From: Deltaproteobacteria bacterium
GTDB taxonomy: Bacteria > Myxococcota_A > Polyangia > Polyangiales > Polyangiaceae
Direction of reading: 5' to 3'
Length of the DNA: 64,000 nt
NCBI GenBank assembly: GCA_016875405.1
Contig: VGRJ01000005.1
Coordinates: 34,558 to 98,557 of the forward strand
Of this stretch, positions 44,399-53,061 are shown piece by piece. Position 1 is the first letter of the stretch; each line of letters opens with the position of its first letter. A model generated the notes under the pieces. It saw nothing but the letters and a program-made list of their open reading frames with translations. It had not been told where the DNA came from and made no database searches. The position numbers were made by a program, and so were the translations under genes.

Positions 44399-44464
44399 CG
44401 CAGGTTCCTAGCCCCGGAGGTCCGGGTCGAGGCGTCGGGCGAGAGCGACCATCGAGCCCGAACC

Positions 44465-45160
44465 ATGCGGTTGAAAGCGATCCTAGGTGCCACCGTGGTG
44501 GCGAGCGTACTCCTCGTCTCCTTCGACGTGGGCACGGCTCACGCGCAGATCCCTCCGTTCGTCGCCCGCGACAACAACTGGGACGTCGTCTCGAACGTGA
44601 CCCTCGGCATCGGCGTCGGAACGGTCGCGCTGATGCCACGGGTCTACTACTCGAGCCCGGACGCGACCGTCGGCTGGAAGGCGCGCTATCACATCTCGTC
44701 GCTCGCGCCGGCGATGACGCTCACCGGCCTGACGCTGCTGGTCGACGGCCCGATCCGGAACGCGATGCAAGCACCGAAGCAGGGGTGCTCAGTAGAGGAT
44801 ACGACGGCTCAGCTGCCGGACTCGGGCTGCGAGTCCTTCGGCGGGCCCTCGACGCACGCCTTCGCGTCCTGGAGCGCGACGGGTGCGGGCATCGGGACGT
44901 TCCTCGTCGACACCATCAAGTACTCGAACGGGCACTTCAACATCCCGTCGTTCGTCGGCAACGTCGGCGTGCCAGTCGCGGCGTCGTTCATGACGTCGAT
45001 CGCGCGCAGCGCCGACGGGAGCGGCCTTGGCCCGGAGGACACGAAGCAGGTGCTTCAGGGCGCGCTGCCGGGCTTCGCCATCGGCGCCCTCATCGGCGTT
45101 GGCTACGCGATGTTGCAGGAGCCCGATTGCGGCTACGGCAACTACCTCGTGTGTTGGTGA
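44465..45160 (+). CDS. Exported or membrane protein, degenerate PAP2-like
   Basis: This 231-residue protein has an N-terminal signal peptide (ending TAHAQ) and several moderately hydrophobic helices. The segment GGPSTHAFASWSATGAGIG recalls the PSGH motif of PAP2 phosphatases, with Thr in place of Gly. The other two PAP2 motifs are not clear, so catalytic activity is doubtful. Six cysteines are scattered in the mature part. It sits between tagH and a lipoprotein gene inside the T6SS locus, and a strong terminator follows. The function is unknown. Confidence 0.55.
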   Translation: MRLKAILGATVVASVLLVSFDVGTAHAQIPPFVARDNNWDVVSNVTLGIGVGTVALMPRVYYSSPDATVGWKARYHISSLAPAMTLTGLTLLVDGPIRNAMQAPKQGCSVEDTTAQLPDSGCESFGGPSTHAFASWSATGAGIGTFLVDTIKYSNGHFNIPSFVGNVGVPVAASFMTSIARSADGSGLGPEDTKQVLQGALPGFAIGALIGVGYAMLQEPDCGYGNYLVCW

Positions 45161-45187
45161 CGCGCGCGGTCTCCGCGCACGATGCGT

Positions 45188-45227
45188 GAAGCCCCGGGGC
45201 CCCTCGCCCCCGGGGCTTCGTCGTTTT
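45188..45227 (+). terminator. Rho-independent terminator
   Basis: GAAGCCCCGGGG (45188-45199) and CCCCGGGGCTTC (45208-45219) form a perfect 12-bp stem with an 8-base loop, followed by GTCGTTTT. It ends the plus-strand transcript carrying tagH and the PAP2-like gene, so tssEFG must use a separate promoter. Confidence 0.85.
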
Positions 45228-45248
45228 CACCCCTGAGCGACGCGTCCC

Positions 45249-46151
45249 TCAATCCTGACCGACGACGCGCTCCCAGAGCGACTCGTTCGTCGCGAAGAGC
45301 GCATCGCGATCGACGCGTAGCATCCGAGAAAACTCGACCGTTCGAAGGACTCGATCCGAGTCGCGCTCGGGCTCGTTCGGGTACGGGATGATGCGAACCT
45401 TCACCTGCTCGAGGAGCTGAACGCCCTCGGCGTGGTAGCTCACGTCAGTTGTCATTCGGTACTCGGCATAGAGTCCGCGCTCGGTCCGCGACGGGACACG
45501 CAACACGCGCTCGACGTCGGCGGTCGCCGCGTGCAGCAAGCGGCCTCGCCGCGCGAGGTAGAAGTCCGCGATGCGACGGCAGTTGGTGATGTCGGGGCAG
45601 CGCTTGTACTCCGCGACGACGAGGACCTCGTTGCCCATCCGGACCGGCTCGACCTTCGCCTCGAGCGGTCCGCGGAAGCTCCCTACGCCGTACACCTCGG
45701 CCCGATCGTCGAGCGCGCGCACCAGCGCGATCGGCCCACCGATGTCGCCGTTCTGGAAGGTCACGGCGTTAAGGCGCAGCGCCGTGAGCCCCTTCGGCCC
45801 GGAGCGGGTGTCGATCTCGTTCGGATCGATGAGCCTCGGCCAGCCGCGCTTCGAGACACCGTAGCGAAGCGTCTCGTTCGCGAAGACATGGTAGCCGGTG
45901 CAGTCGGTCGCGGTCGGCGCCAGCCCATCGCTCGTCGTGTACGTCGGGACGAGGATCTGGAGCCATTGCTCGGCGTCGAGGTTGCGTACGAGGACGCGAT
46001 CATCGCCGGGCTTGCGGGGCGGAGGAGTGAGCGGCGTCGTGCAGACCGAGACGGGCAGGATCTTGCGGGCCGGCACCTCGGGGGTGAGGTTGTTCTGTTC
46101 GACGCAAGCCGTGAGGCCTAGCGCGAGCGGCAGGGCGAGCCGGAGGACCAT
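45249..46151 (-). CDS. Lipoprotein of unknown function
   Basis: This 300-residue protein has a signal peptide with a lipobox (LTAC, cysteine at about residue 16). No known domain is recognisable. The mature part contains several strand-like segments (EVLVVAEYKRCPD, RLLHAATADVERVLRV, GLYAEYRMTTDVSY) and five more cysteines. It is convergent with the PAP2-like gene and divergent from tssE. Sitting between the two T6SS plus-strand segments, it could be an accessory envelope protein, but nothing in its sequence proves that. Confidence 0.6.
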   Translation of the reverse strand: MVLRLALPLALGLTACVEQNNLTPEVPARKILPVSVCTTPLTPPPRKPGDDRVLVRNLDAEQWLQILVPTYTTSDGLAPTATDCTGYHVFANETLRYGVSKRGWPRLIDPNEIDTRSGPKGLTALRLNAVTFQNGDIGGPIALVRALDDRAEVYGVGSFRGPLEAKVEPVRMGNEVLVVAEYKRCPDITNCRRIADFYLARRGRLLHAATADVERVLRVPSRTERGLYAEYRMTTDVSYHAEGVQLLEQVKVRIIPYPNEPERDSDRVLRTVEFSRMLRVDRDALFATNESLWERVVGQD

Positions 46152-46236
46152 GGCTCGCGGAGTGTCGCACGGTCACCGCTCGAGCCCGAAATTCCCTGCC
46201 AAAGGAGCCCGCTTCGCGCTCTGGCGGGTTCTCTGG

Positions 46237-46242
46237 TAACGT
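46237..46242 (+). promoter_or_regulatory. Predicted -10 box (TAACGT) of a leaderless tssE promoter
   Basis: TCTCTGGTAACGT (an extended -10 form) ends 8 bases before the tssE ATG. The start of the tssEFG transcript is expected here. Confidence 0.45.
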
Positions 46243-46250
46243 ACCTGGCG

Positions 46251-46673
46251 ATGTCTGGTGCGTCGCTCTTCGGCAGGCTCGAGCGCAACGCCGACCCAAA
46301 CTCGGCAGGCCGCTCGGTGTATCGAGGCGAGGACCTCGAGACGGTAGTGCTCGAACACCTCGGACGCCTGCTCAACACCCGGGCCGGGAGCGCGCCGACC
46401 GCCCCGGACTACGGCGTCGTCGAGCTCTCCGAGCTCATCCATGACTTCCCGGACGCCGCAGCCGTGATGCAGCGAGCGATCAAGACATCGATCGCGAAGT
46501 ACGAGCCCCGGCTGAAGAACGTCCAGGTGCGCCCAGTCGAGGGTGAGGAGCAGCGCGAGGCGATGACCTTTCTGTTCGAGGTGACCGGCCAAGTGGTGTA
46601 CCCGAACGGGGAGCGCCACTCGATTCGCCTGACCACGAGCGTCGACTCGTCGAGCAACGTCCAGATCACGTGA
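46251..46673 (+). CDS. tssE: T6SS baseplate protein TssE (gp25-like)
   Basis: This 140-residue protein is homologous to phage T4 gp25 and starts sheath polymerisation on the baseplate. It shows VLEHLGRLLNTRAGS, APDYGVVELSELIHDFPDA, the family glutamate in the YEPRL segment (SIAKYEPRLKNVQV) and a final strand pair. It leads tssF by 35 bases in the plus arm. Confidence 0.94.
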   Translation: MSGASLFGRLERNADPNSAGRSVYRGEDLETVVLEHLGRLLNTRAGSAPTAPDYGVVELSELIHDFPDAAAVMQRAIKTSIAKYEPRLKNVQVRPVEGEEQREAMTFLFEVTGQVVYPNGERHSIRLTTSVDSSSNVQIT

Positions 46674-46693
46674 CCCAAGGCGCCCGTTGCGGG

Positions 46694-46699
46694 TAGATT
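46694..46699 (+). promoter_or_regulatory. Predicted -10 box (TAGATT) upstream of tssF
   Basis: GGTAGATT ends 9 bases before the tssF GTG, in the short gap after tssE. No Shine-Dalgarno sequence is visible. Confidence 0.4.
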
Positions 46700-46708
46700 T
46701 CGGCTCCG

Positions 46709-48478
46709 GTGTTCAACAAGTACTACCAGGACGAGCTCAGCTACCTGCGCGAGCTGGGTACGGAGTTCGCCTCGGCTTACCCCGCGATCGCGCCGATGCT
46801 CGCCGAAGCGGGAGGCGACCCCGACGTCGAGCGCCTCCTCGAGGGCGTGGCCTTCCTGACGGGCAAGCTCCGCCAGAAGATCGATGACGAGCTCCCCGAG
46901 GTCGTCCACTCCCTCGCGCAGCTTTTGTTCCCGCACTTCCTGCGGCAACTCCCGTCCACCAGCATCATCCAGTTCACCCCGCTCCCGAACGTGGTTCGCG
47001 AGCGCGTGGTGGTTGGACGAGGTGCCGAAGTCGGGTCCGTCGCGATCGAGGGCGTCAACTGCCGGTTTCGGACATCGCAGGACGTCGCGCTGCTCCCGCT
47101 CGTCATCGAAGACGTTCGCGTCGACACCGGCGCACGGCTCTCGCAGACGTTGCGCATCGAGCTCCGCGTGACGGGCGGCGCCTCGCTCGCGAGCCTCGCG
47201 CTCCAGCGACTCAACTTCTACATCCACGGCGAGCGACGCCTGCAAGACGATCTGCGCCTGTGGATCGGTGCTCACCTCGAGGGCGCGTCGATCGCGACGC
47301 TGGACGTCGGCGGAAACGATCAGACGCTCATCACGCTCCCCCCACGCAGCGTTCGCCTGACGGGCTTCAGCGAGGAGGAGGCGCTGCTCCCCTACCCGAA
47401 GACCGCCTACCCAGGCTACCGCCTCCTGCAGGAGTACTTTACCCTGCCGCAGAAATTCGCGTTCTTCGAGGTGAGCGGCCTCGGCGCGATGCCGGTCGAG
47501 CGCCTCGGCGATCGCGTGGTGCTGCTGCTCACCTTCAAGGACGCGCTCCCGAACGGCACGCGGCTAACGAAGGAGAACCTCAGGCTCTTCTGCACGCCGA
47601 TCGTGAACCTGTTCTCCCACGGCGTCGAGCCGCTGAAGCCCGACGTCACCAAGTTCGAATACCTCGTGCGCCCGGGCGGCGGTCATCCCGAGGCCTTCGA
47701 GATCTACTCGGTCGACAAGGTCACCGGGATCGCTCGCCGCACGAGCCAGCGCGTCGACATCCCGTCGTTCTACAGCTTTGATCACGAGCTCCGCTCGAGC
47801 GCCGCTCAAAACGCGGTGTTCCATCAGGCCCACCTGCGCCCCGCCACCATCGGGGAGGGCGTCGACATTTACCTCTCGTTCGGGACGCCGCAAGACTCGG
47901 GGGCCCTCCCCGAGTTCGACGTGATCAGCATCGACGCGACCTGCACGAACCGCGCGTTCACGTCCCAGCTGAAGGTCGGCGACATCAACGTCGCGACGTC
48001 GTCGTCCCCGGCCGTCGCAACCTTCACGAACCTCGTTGGTGTGACGCCCCCCTTACCGCCGCCGGTAGGGCGTGAGCTTCAGTGGCGCGTGCTCGCTCAC
48101 ATGGCGATGAGCTACCGCTCGATCACCGAGCTCGAGGTGCTCCGCTCGACGCTCGAAATCTACAACTTCCAGGCGGTCTACGATCGCCAGGCCGCGCGCG
48201 CGAATCAACTTCGGATGGGCGCGGTCAAGAGCATCCAGGTAAAGCCCACCGACCGCCTCTTCCGCGGAGCGCCCGTCCGCGGCGTGCGCGCCGAGGTCGA
48301 GCTCGACGAGCACGGGTTCTCGGGCGAGGGAGAGCTCTACCTGTTCGCCAGCGTGCTCCATGAGATGTTCGCGTCGTACGTGTCGCTGAACTCGTTCACG
48401 CAGCTGCAAGCGCGCACGACGCAATCGAACGCGATGTACACATGGGAACCGAAGAGCGGAAACCTGACGCTCATCTGA
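46709..48478 (+). CDS. tssF: T6SS baseplate protein TssF
   Basis: This 589-residue baseplate wedge component has a typical opening (FNKYYQDELSYLRELGTEFA, then AYPAIAPMLAE and DPDVERLLEGVAFLTGKLRQ), LLFPHFLRQLPS, and the C-terminal SMYTWEPKSGN-like end. It works in a complex with TssG, TssE and TssK. It starts with GTG and overlaps tssG by 37 bases. Confidence 0.95.
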   Translation: MFNKYYQDELSYLRELGTEFASAYPAIAPMLAEAGGDPDVERLLEGVAFLTGKLRQKIDDELPEVVHSLAQLLFPHFLRQLPSTSIIQFTPLPNVVRERVVVGRGAEVGSVAIEGVNCRFRTSQDVALLPLVIEDVRVDTGARLSQTLRIELRVTGGASLASLALQRLNFYIHGERRLQDDLRLWIGAHLEGASIATLDVGGNDQTLITLPPRSVRLTGFSEEEALLPYPKTAYPGYRLLQEYFTLPQKFAFFEVSGLGAMPVERLGDRVVLLLTFKDALPNGTRLTKENLRLFCTPIVNLFSHGVEPLKPDVTKFEYLVRPGGGHPEAFEIYSVDKVTGIARRTSQRVDIPSFYSFDHELRSSAAQNAVFHQAHLRPATIGEGVDIYLSFGTPQDSGALPEFDVISIDATCTNRAFTSQLKVGDINVATSSSPAVATFTNLVGVTPPLPPPVGRELQWRVLAHMAMSYRSITELEVLRSTLEIYNFQAVYDRQAARANQLRMGAVKSIQVKPTDRLFRGAPVRGVRAEVELDEHGFSGEGELYLFASVLHEMFASYVSLNSFTQLQARTTQSNAMYTWEPKSGNLTLI

Positions 48479-49551
48479 CCCCGTTGGAGTCGTCCGAAGA
48501 CGACTCGCTCGGGCGGATTGAAGCGCATGCGCGCCGCTTCAACTATTTCCGCCTCCTCTACCTCCTCGAGCGTCGCTTCCCCGACGCACCGCGCATCGGT
48601 CACACCGGCCCCGCGCGGGACGAGAAGATTCGCGTCAGCTCCGAGTCCTCGCTCACCTTCGCGTCGAGCGACGTCGCGGCGGTCACGCGCCGAAAGTTTC
48701 CCGACGGCGAGGAGCGCATCGACATCCGCGCAGCCTTCCTCGGGCTCTACGGCGCCTCGTCGCCGCTCCCTCCGTACTTCGTCGAGCGCATCGCAGTGAG
48801 CGTTAACCAGGGGGGACCGCAGCCCGTCAAGGAGCTGCTCGACGTCGTTCATCACCGCCTCTTCTCCCTCGTCTATCGCGCATGGACCAAGTACCGGCAC
48901 GGGGTTGGCTACATGCGTGGAGGCAAGGACCAATTCACGCAGCGGATGTTCTGCGCGGTCGGAGTCGATGGGTTCGGCGCTCGCGATCTCGCGCTAGACC
49001 CCTTCTATTTCCTTCGATTCGCGTCGCTACTCTCGTCGAAATCGCGGAGCGCGCGAGGCCTCCAGGTCGTGCTCGACGAGGTGCTCGGGGGCATTCCCGT
49101 CGACATCGAACAGTTCGTCGGCTCCTGGGCGCTCATCGAGAAGCCGCTGCGAAATCGCCTCGGCGTCGCGAACCATCAGCTCGGCGAGAGCATGGTGCTC
49201 GGCCGCTACGTCTACGACGGTAGCGGCCGCTACAAGGTGAAGCTCGGACCGCTCGACTATGACGATTACCTCTCGTTCCTGCCCGGTGGTCACCGGCGGC
49301 CGTTCCTTCAGTCCGTGATCGGAACGTTCACTCCCGGGATCCACGACGTCATGCTCGAGCTGCACGTCGATCTCGACGCCGCACCGAAGTTCCAGCTCGG
49401 CTCACCTCGCTCCTCGACGCTCGCTCGGACGGCATGGCTCGGAGGCGGCAAAGGGCAAGCCTTCAGCATCACCGTGCCACTCGCGGACACGTCACCTGGC
49501 GAAGGGTCCGAAGACGACGACCGCGGCGAGCCACCGCCACTCCCGCATTGA
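48442..49551 (+). CDS. tssG: T6SS baseplate protein TssG
   Basis: This 369-residue partner of TssF has the family pattern: RRFNYFRLLYLLERRFPDAP, then FLGLYGASSPLPPYFVE, DVVHHRLFSLVYRAW, FCAVGVDGFG and a Pro/Glu-rich tail. It is the last core T6SS gene in the window. corA follows after 19 bases with its own Shine-Dalgarno sequence, so co-transcription is possible. Confidence 0.94.
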   Translation: MGTEERKPDAHLTPLESSEDDSLGRIEAHARRFNYFRLLYLLERRFPDAPRIGHTGPARDEKIRVSSESSLTFASSDVAAVTRRKFPDGEERIDIRAAFLGLYGASSPLPPYFVERIAVSVNQGGPQPVKELLDVVHHRLFSLVYRAWTKYRHGVGYMRGGKDQFTQRMFCAVGVDGFGARDLALDPFYFLRFASLLSSKSRSARGLQVVLDEVLGGIPVDIEQFVGSWALIEKPLRNRLGVANHQLGESMVLGRYVYDGSGRYKVKLGPLDYDDYLSFLPGGHRRPFLQSVIGTFTPGIHDVMLELHVDLDAAPKFQLGSPRSSTLARTAWLGGGKGQAFSITVPLADTSPGEGSEDDDRGEPPPLPH

Positions 49552-49570
49552 GCCCAAGGAGGACCGCGAG

Positions 49571-50677
49571 ATGCTCCAACGACTGATCCTCCCCGCGCGA
49601 AGTCGCCTTGAGCGCATTCGAAAGGCTGCACCGGGACAGGCTCCCGGACTCGTGGTGCCACCGGAGGACTCCGCGCGAACAGCGCTCGATGTCGTCGGGT
49701 TCAGTGCCGAGAGCTTCGAGGAAGACAAGGACGCCACGCTCGAGCAGGCCTTCGCGATCCGGACGAAGCACGATTTTCTCTGGCTCGACTTCGACGGTCT
49801 CGGCGACGGCGAGCTGATCCGCGAAGCCGGAGCGGCGCTCGGGATCCACAAGCTCACCCTAGAGGACATCGTCCATCCGCATCAGCGCGCGAAGGTCGAG
49901 TACTTCGCAGACTACGTCTACATCGTCGTGCGGATGGTGAGCTTCACCGACAAGCTCGAGCGGGAGCAGCTCAGCATCATCCTCGGCAGGGACTACGTCC
50001 TCACCTTTCAGGAGGGGAAGCCCGGGGACTGCCTCGAGCCCGTGCGCGAGCGTCTCCGCCGAAGCCGCGGGGGCATCCGCGCTCACGGGACGGACTACCT
50101 CGCGTATGCGCTCATCGACGCCGTCATCGACCACTACTTCCCCGTGCTCGAGCGATACGCCGATCAGCTCGAGGGGCTCGAGGCGCAGGTCTCGCATCGC
50201 CCCTACCTCGACGTCGTGTGGCAGCTGCACGGGATCCGTCGCGAGCTGCTCCAGCTCCAATCGGCGGTCCTACCGCAGCGCGATCTCGTCCAGTCGCTGA
50301 TCCGCGAGCCCTGCTCGCTCGTGGCAGATGACACCCGACTCCACCTTCGCGACGTGGCCGATCACGAGGGGCAGCTTCTCGACCTGCTCCTCTCGTACCG
50401 CGAGATGGCGCAGGCCCTGATCGAGATTCACCTCAACGTCGCGTCGAATCGAATGAACGAGGTCATGCAGGTGCTCACGATCATCGGCGCGATCTTCATG
50501 CCGCTGAGCTTCATCGCCGGCGTCTACGGCATGAACTTTGACCCGGTGTCGCCTCACAACATGCCGGAGCTCCGCTGGCGATACGGCTATTTCGGCACGC
50601 TGGCCCTCATGGGAGTCGTCGCGCTCGTTCAATTGGTGCTCTTCTACCGAAAAGGTTGGCTCGGGCGAATGCACTAA
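49571..50677 (+). CDS. corA: CorA-family magnesium/cobalt transporter
   Basis: This 368-residue channel protein takes up divalent cations across the inner membrane. The large N-terminal cytoplasmic domain is followed by a long helix and two C-terminal transmembrane helices. The hallmark motif YGMNF lies at the end of the first one (FIAGVYGMNFDP). AAGGAGG sits 9 bases before the ATG. It follows tssG closely; whether it is functionally linked to secretion is unknown. Confidence 0.93.
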   Translation: MLQRLILPARSRLERIRKAAPGQAPGLVVPPEDSARTALDVVGFSAESFEEDKDATLEQAFAIRTKHDFLWLDFDGLGDGELIREAGAALGIHKLTLEDIVHPHQRAKVEYFADYVYIVVRMVSFTDKLEREQLSIILGRDYVLTFQEGKPGDCLEPVRERLRRSRGGIRAHGTDYLAYALIDAVIDHYFPVLERYADQLEGLEAQVSHRPYLDVVWQLHGIRRELLQLQSAVLPQRDLVQSLIREPCSLVADDTRLHLRDVADHEGQLLDLLLSYREMAQALIEIHLNVASNRMNEVMQVLTIIGAIFMPLSFIAGVYGMNFDPVSPHNMPELRWRYGYFGTLALMGVVALVQLVLFYRKGWLGRMH

Positions 50678-50754
50678 GGGCCGAGAACACACGTACGACC
50701 GAGAGCGCGGGCGACCGAGAGCGCGGGCGGCCGCGCCGCGCGACGCGCAGTCGC

Positions 50755-51411
50755 TCAGTAGACGAGCATGCTGCGAACCGCGTCCACGATCTCGTTCATC
50801 GCGTCGTCGATGTGCTCGCCGTGCACGACCTGAACCAGCAAGACGCGATCCGACGAGCGAACGACGATCTCGTGCGCGAACGCCTGCAAATCCGGGCGCG
50901 CAGGGATCGCCGTCTTCAACACGTACTCGCGCCCTTGCGCGTTCGCGGTCGAGAAGGGGATGCGCCCTGCGAGGATCTCGGAGCCGTTCTTGGTCGCGTT
51001 CGCCTCGTAACGATCGAGCAGCGCATCCCACGTGACGCGAACCGGATCGGTCTTCTCGAAGATCGTGAAGGTGAACGAGCGCGGCGACTGCCACGAGATG
51101 AAGCGTCGCTCCGGGGTGTAGTCCGCCGAGCGCAGGTACCAGTCGACGGGGCGCGCCAGCCGCACGTCCCCCTCGAGCACCGCGACGCCGACCCGACGCG
51201 GCAAGGCCTTGGTCTCGGCCTGGTCGAGCGGCGCGAAATAGCGCTCCCAGCTATAGCGCTTGTCGATGACGCCGCGGTCATGAAGATAAAAGACTTGATC
51301 CCGATCGGGCGCCGTCGGCGAGCCACCGCATCCGCTCACGAGCCCCGCCCCTGCAAGGCCGAGCACCAACCCGAGAGCGACGCTCGCGGTCCTCTTCGCT
51401 TCCGCGTTCAC
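50755..51411 (-). CDS. Lipoprotein of unknown function
   Basis: The protein is 218 residues from the GTG at 51411, with a signal peptide and lipobox (LVSGC). The frame is open to an ATG at 51447, but TACATT lies 6 bases before the GTG and the signal peptide fits that start better. The mature part includes VAVLEGDVRLARPVDWYLR, SWQSPRSFTFTIFEKTDPVR and AHEIVVRSSDRVLLVQVVHG, a mixed alpha/beta pattern. I do not recognise the family. It is convergent with corA and divergent from the next lipoprotein. Confidence 0.6.
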   Translation of the reverse strand: MNAEAKRTASVALGLVLGLAGAGLVSGCGGSPTAPDRDQVFYLHDRGVIDKRYSWERYFAPLDQAETKALPRRVGVAVLEGDVRLARPVDWYLRSADYTPERRFISWQSPRSFTFTIFEKTDPVRVTWDALLDRYEANATKNGSEILAGRIPFSTANAQGREYVLKTAIPARPDLQAFAHEIVVRSSDRVLLVQVVHGEHIDDAMNEIVDAVRSMLVY

Positions 51412-51417
51412 GCAAGC

Positions 51418-51423
51418 AATGTA
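51418..51423 (-). promoter_or_regulatory. Predicted -10 box (TACATT) of a leaderless promoter
   Basis: TACATT ends 6 bases before the GTG start of the lipoprotein gene, exactly the spacing of a -10 box to its transcription start. Confidence 0.4.
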
Positions 51424-51510
51424 GGCCAAAGGCTCCAGATGTCGCAAAACTTCGCCGAAAGTTGGGCCGAGACCTCTCGGTCGGCCGAAACTTTTGCGAG
51501 CGAAGGCCCC

Positions 51511-52107
51511 ATGAGAGCTCCCCTATTCGTCACCATCGCGGCCGCGCTCGGACTCCTCGTCGGCGGCTGCACCGGTCTCTCCGCCGGCGTCGACTACCCC
51601 TCCTACCGACGCAGCGTCGTGAAGAGCGCGTCGCTCGGCCCGGAGAACGAGGAGAATCCGAGCATCGATCTGCAAACCTTCCGCGTCCGCGAGGACGTGT
51701 GCAAGGGCATCGACTTGGGCGTGGCCACGCGACCACTCTCGGCGGATGACCTCACTCGCTTCTTGAAGTCGAGCGGGGCGGACAACATCGAGATCAAGGC
51801 GCGGGGCAACCTGTACTGGTTCGACTTCCCGGGCGACGACCCGGAGGACGGCGACGTGGTGCGCTTGCGCCTCGCGGTGCTCGGGGACGCGAAGGAGGCT
51901 GCATCCGAGCTCCACAAGGCACTGCTCGAGCATGGACCGGGGTGGTGGGGACTACGTCGCTCGAACCTTAGCGTGCTCGCGCCGCGCGCCGGCGTGGCCG
52001 AGGCGATGGCGTTTGCGCTGCGCTACAAGCTCCCGTGCTGGGGCATGTTCGAAATGGCCGACGCGGACGACGTCATGGTGATCCCCGGCCCGTACATGGA
52101 GCTCTGA
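51511..52107 (+). CDS. Lipoprotein of unknown function
   Basis: This 198-residue protein has a signal peptide and lipobox (LLVGGC, cysteine at about residue 18). The rest contains DLGVATRPLSADDLTRFLKS, LYWFDFPGDDPEDGDVVRLR and GPGWWGLRRSNLSVLAP. No family is recognisable. Its TGA overlaps the ATG of the next gene by one base, so the two proteins are probably made together. A GAAGG sequence lies 5 bases before the ATG. Confidence 0.65.
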   Translation: MRAPLFVTIAAALGLLVGGCTGLSAGVDYPSYRRSVVKSASLGPENEENPSIDLQTFRVREDVCKGIDLGVATRPLSADDLTRFLKSSGADNIEIKARGNLYWFDFPGDDPEDGDVVRLRLAVLGDAKEAASELHKALLEHGPGWWGLRRSNLSVLAPRAGVAEAMAFALRYKLPCWGMFEMADADDVMVIPGPYMEL

Positions 52108-53003
52108 TGATGATTCGCAAGGTGCTCATCGGGTTTTACGCCGTCGGCGTGGCGGTGGCGGGCTGCAGCGCGCAGCCGCTTCCAGAGGACATGTGCAATT
52201 GGATCGCCGACGAGAACAACTGCCTGCAGCGGTTCGCGGTCGACGTCGCTGACCGCTGCGGTGGTCCATTCGTCGAAGGGAGCGACCCGGTCGCGAGCGC
52301 GAACGCGTTCTTCGCGACCCGTGACAAGCTCGATCTGTGCGTGAAGTCGGCTGGCGGGCAGGTGATCTTCGACCCACCCCTCGACATCGCGAAGTTCCCG
52401 CTGAAAGAGGTCTCGTTCAAGCTGCTCGACGACCAGGCGCTGCCGTGCGGGTCTGCGACGTACAGCGACGAGCACAGCTTCTCGGTGACGATCGAGGAGG
52501 CCGACACCAGCGATCCGAGCGACCCCGTCACAGGCGGAACGTTCTCGATCGCCGCGAGCTCGGGCACTCAGGACACGTACACCGTGACCTGCCCCGGCGA
52601 CGTCGAGTCGTACACCTTCAACACGCTCGTCTTGACGAAGTGCCCATCGCGGATCCCGTTCCAGCCCACCGCGGTCCTCGAGTCGAGCCCAGGCATTCCC
52701 GAGACCGACTCGAGCGCGGCCCGAGCCGGGTTCGTGCGATTTCGCGTCGAGTATCCGCCGAAGGACGTCGACGTCGCAGGCGCGGCGCCCGAGGTCGTCG
52801 AGTACTTCAACTGCTCGATCCCAGCTCCGCCGCCGCCCTGCCAGGACGGCGTGAAGAACGGCAACGAGACGGCGACCGACTGCGGAGGAACTTGCGCCGA
52901 AAAGGGCTTCCGGTGCGCGGCAGGCCAGCCATGCGTCTCGGGCGACGACTGCCAGAGCGGCACGTGCGAGGCGCCGAGTGGCGTCAAGCGGTGCGCGTCC
53001 TGA
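52107..53003 (+). CDS. Cys-rich surface lipoprotein of myxobacterial type
   Basis: This 298-residue protein has a signal peptide and lipobox (VAVAGC). The C-terminal 55 residues contain CQDGVKNGNETATDCGG followed by closely spaced cysteines, the repeat type found in many surface proteins of myxobacteria. The central part is Thr/Ser-rich and strand-like. It is translationally coupled to the lipoprotein before it. The function is unknown; display on the outer surface is likely. Confidence 0.7.
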   Translation: MMIRKVLIGFYAVGVAVAGCSAQPLPEDMCNWIADENNCLQRFAVDVADRCGGPFVEGSDPVASANAFFATRDKLDLCVKSAGGQVIFDPPLDIAKFPLKEVSFKLLDDQALPCGSATYSDEHSFSVTIEEADTSDPSDPVTGGTFSIAASSGTQDTYTVTCPGDVESYTFNTLVLTKCPSRIPFQPTAVLESSPGIPETDSSAARAGFVRFRVEYPPKDVDVAGAAPEVVEYFNCSIPAPPPPCQDGVKNGNETATDCGGTCAEKGFRCAAGQPCVSGDDCQSGTCEAPSGVKRCAS

Positions 53004-53046
53004 CGCACCTGCGCGATTGCGTGACGCCCGCCCAAGCCGTTCGGTG

Positions 53047-53052
53047 TAACCT
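53047..53052 (+). promoter_or_regulatory. Predicted -10 box (TAACCT) of a leaderless promoter
   Basis: TAACCT ends 9 bases before the ATG of the zinc-ribbon/FHA gene. Confidence 0.4.
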
Positions 53053-53061
53053 GCTCTTGGG

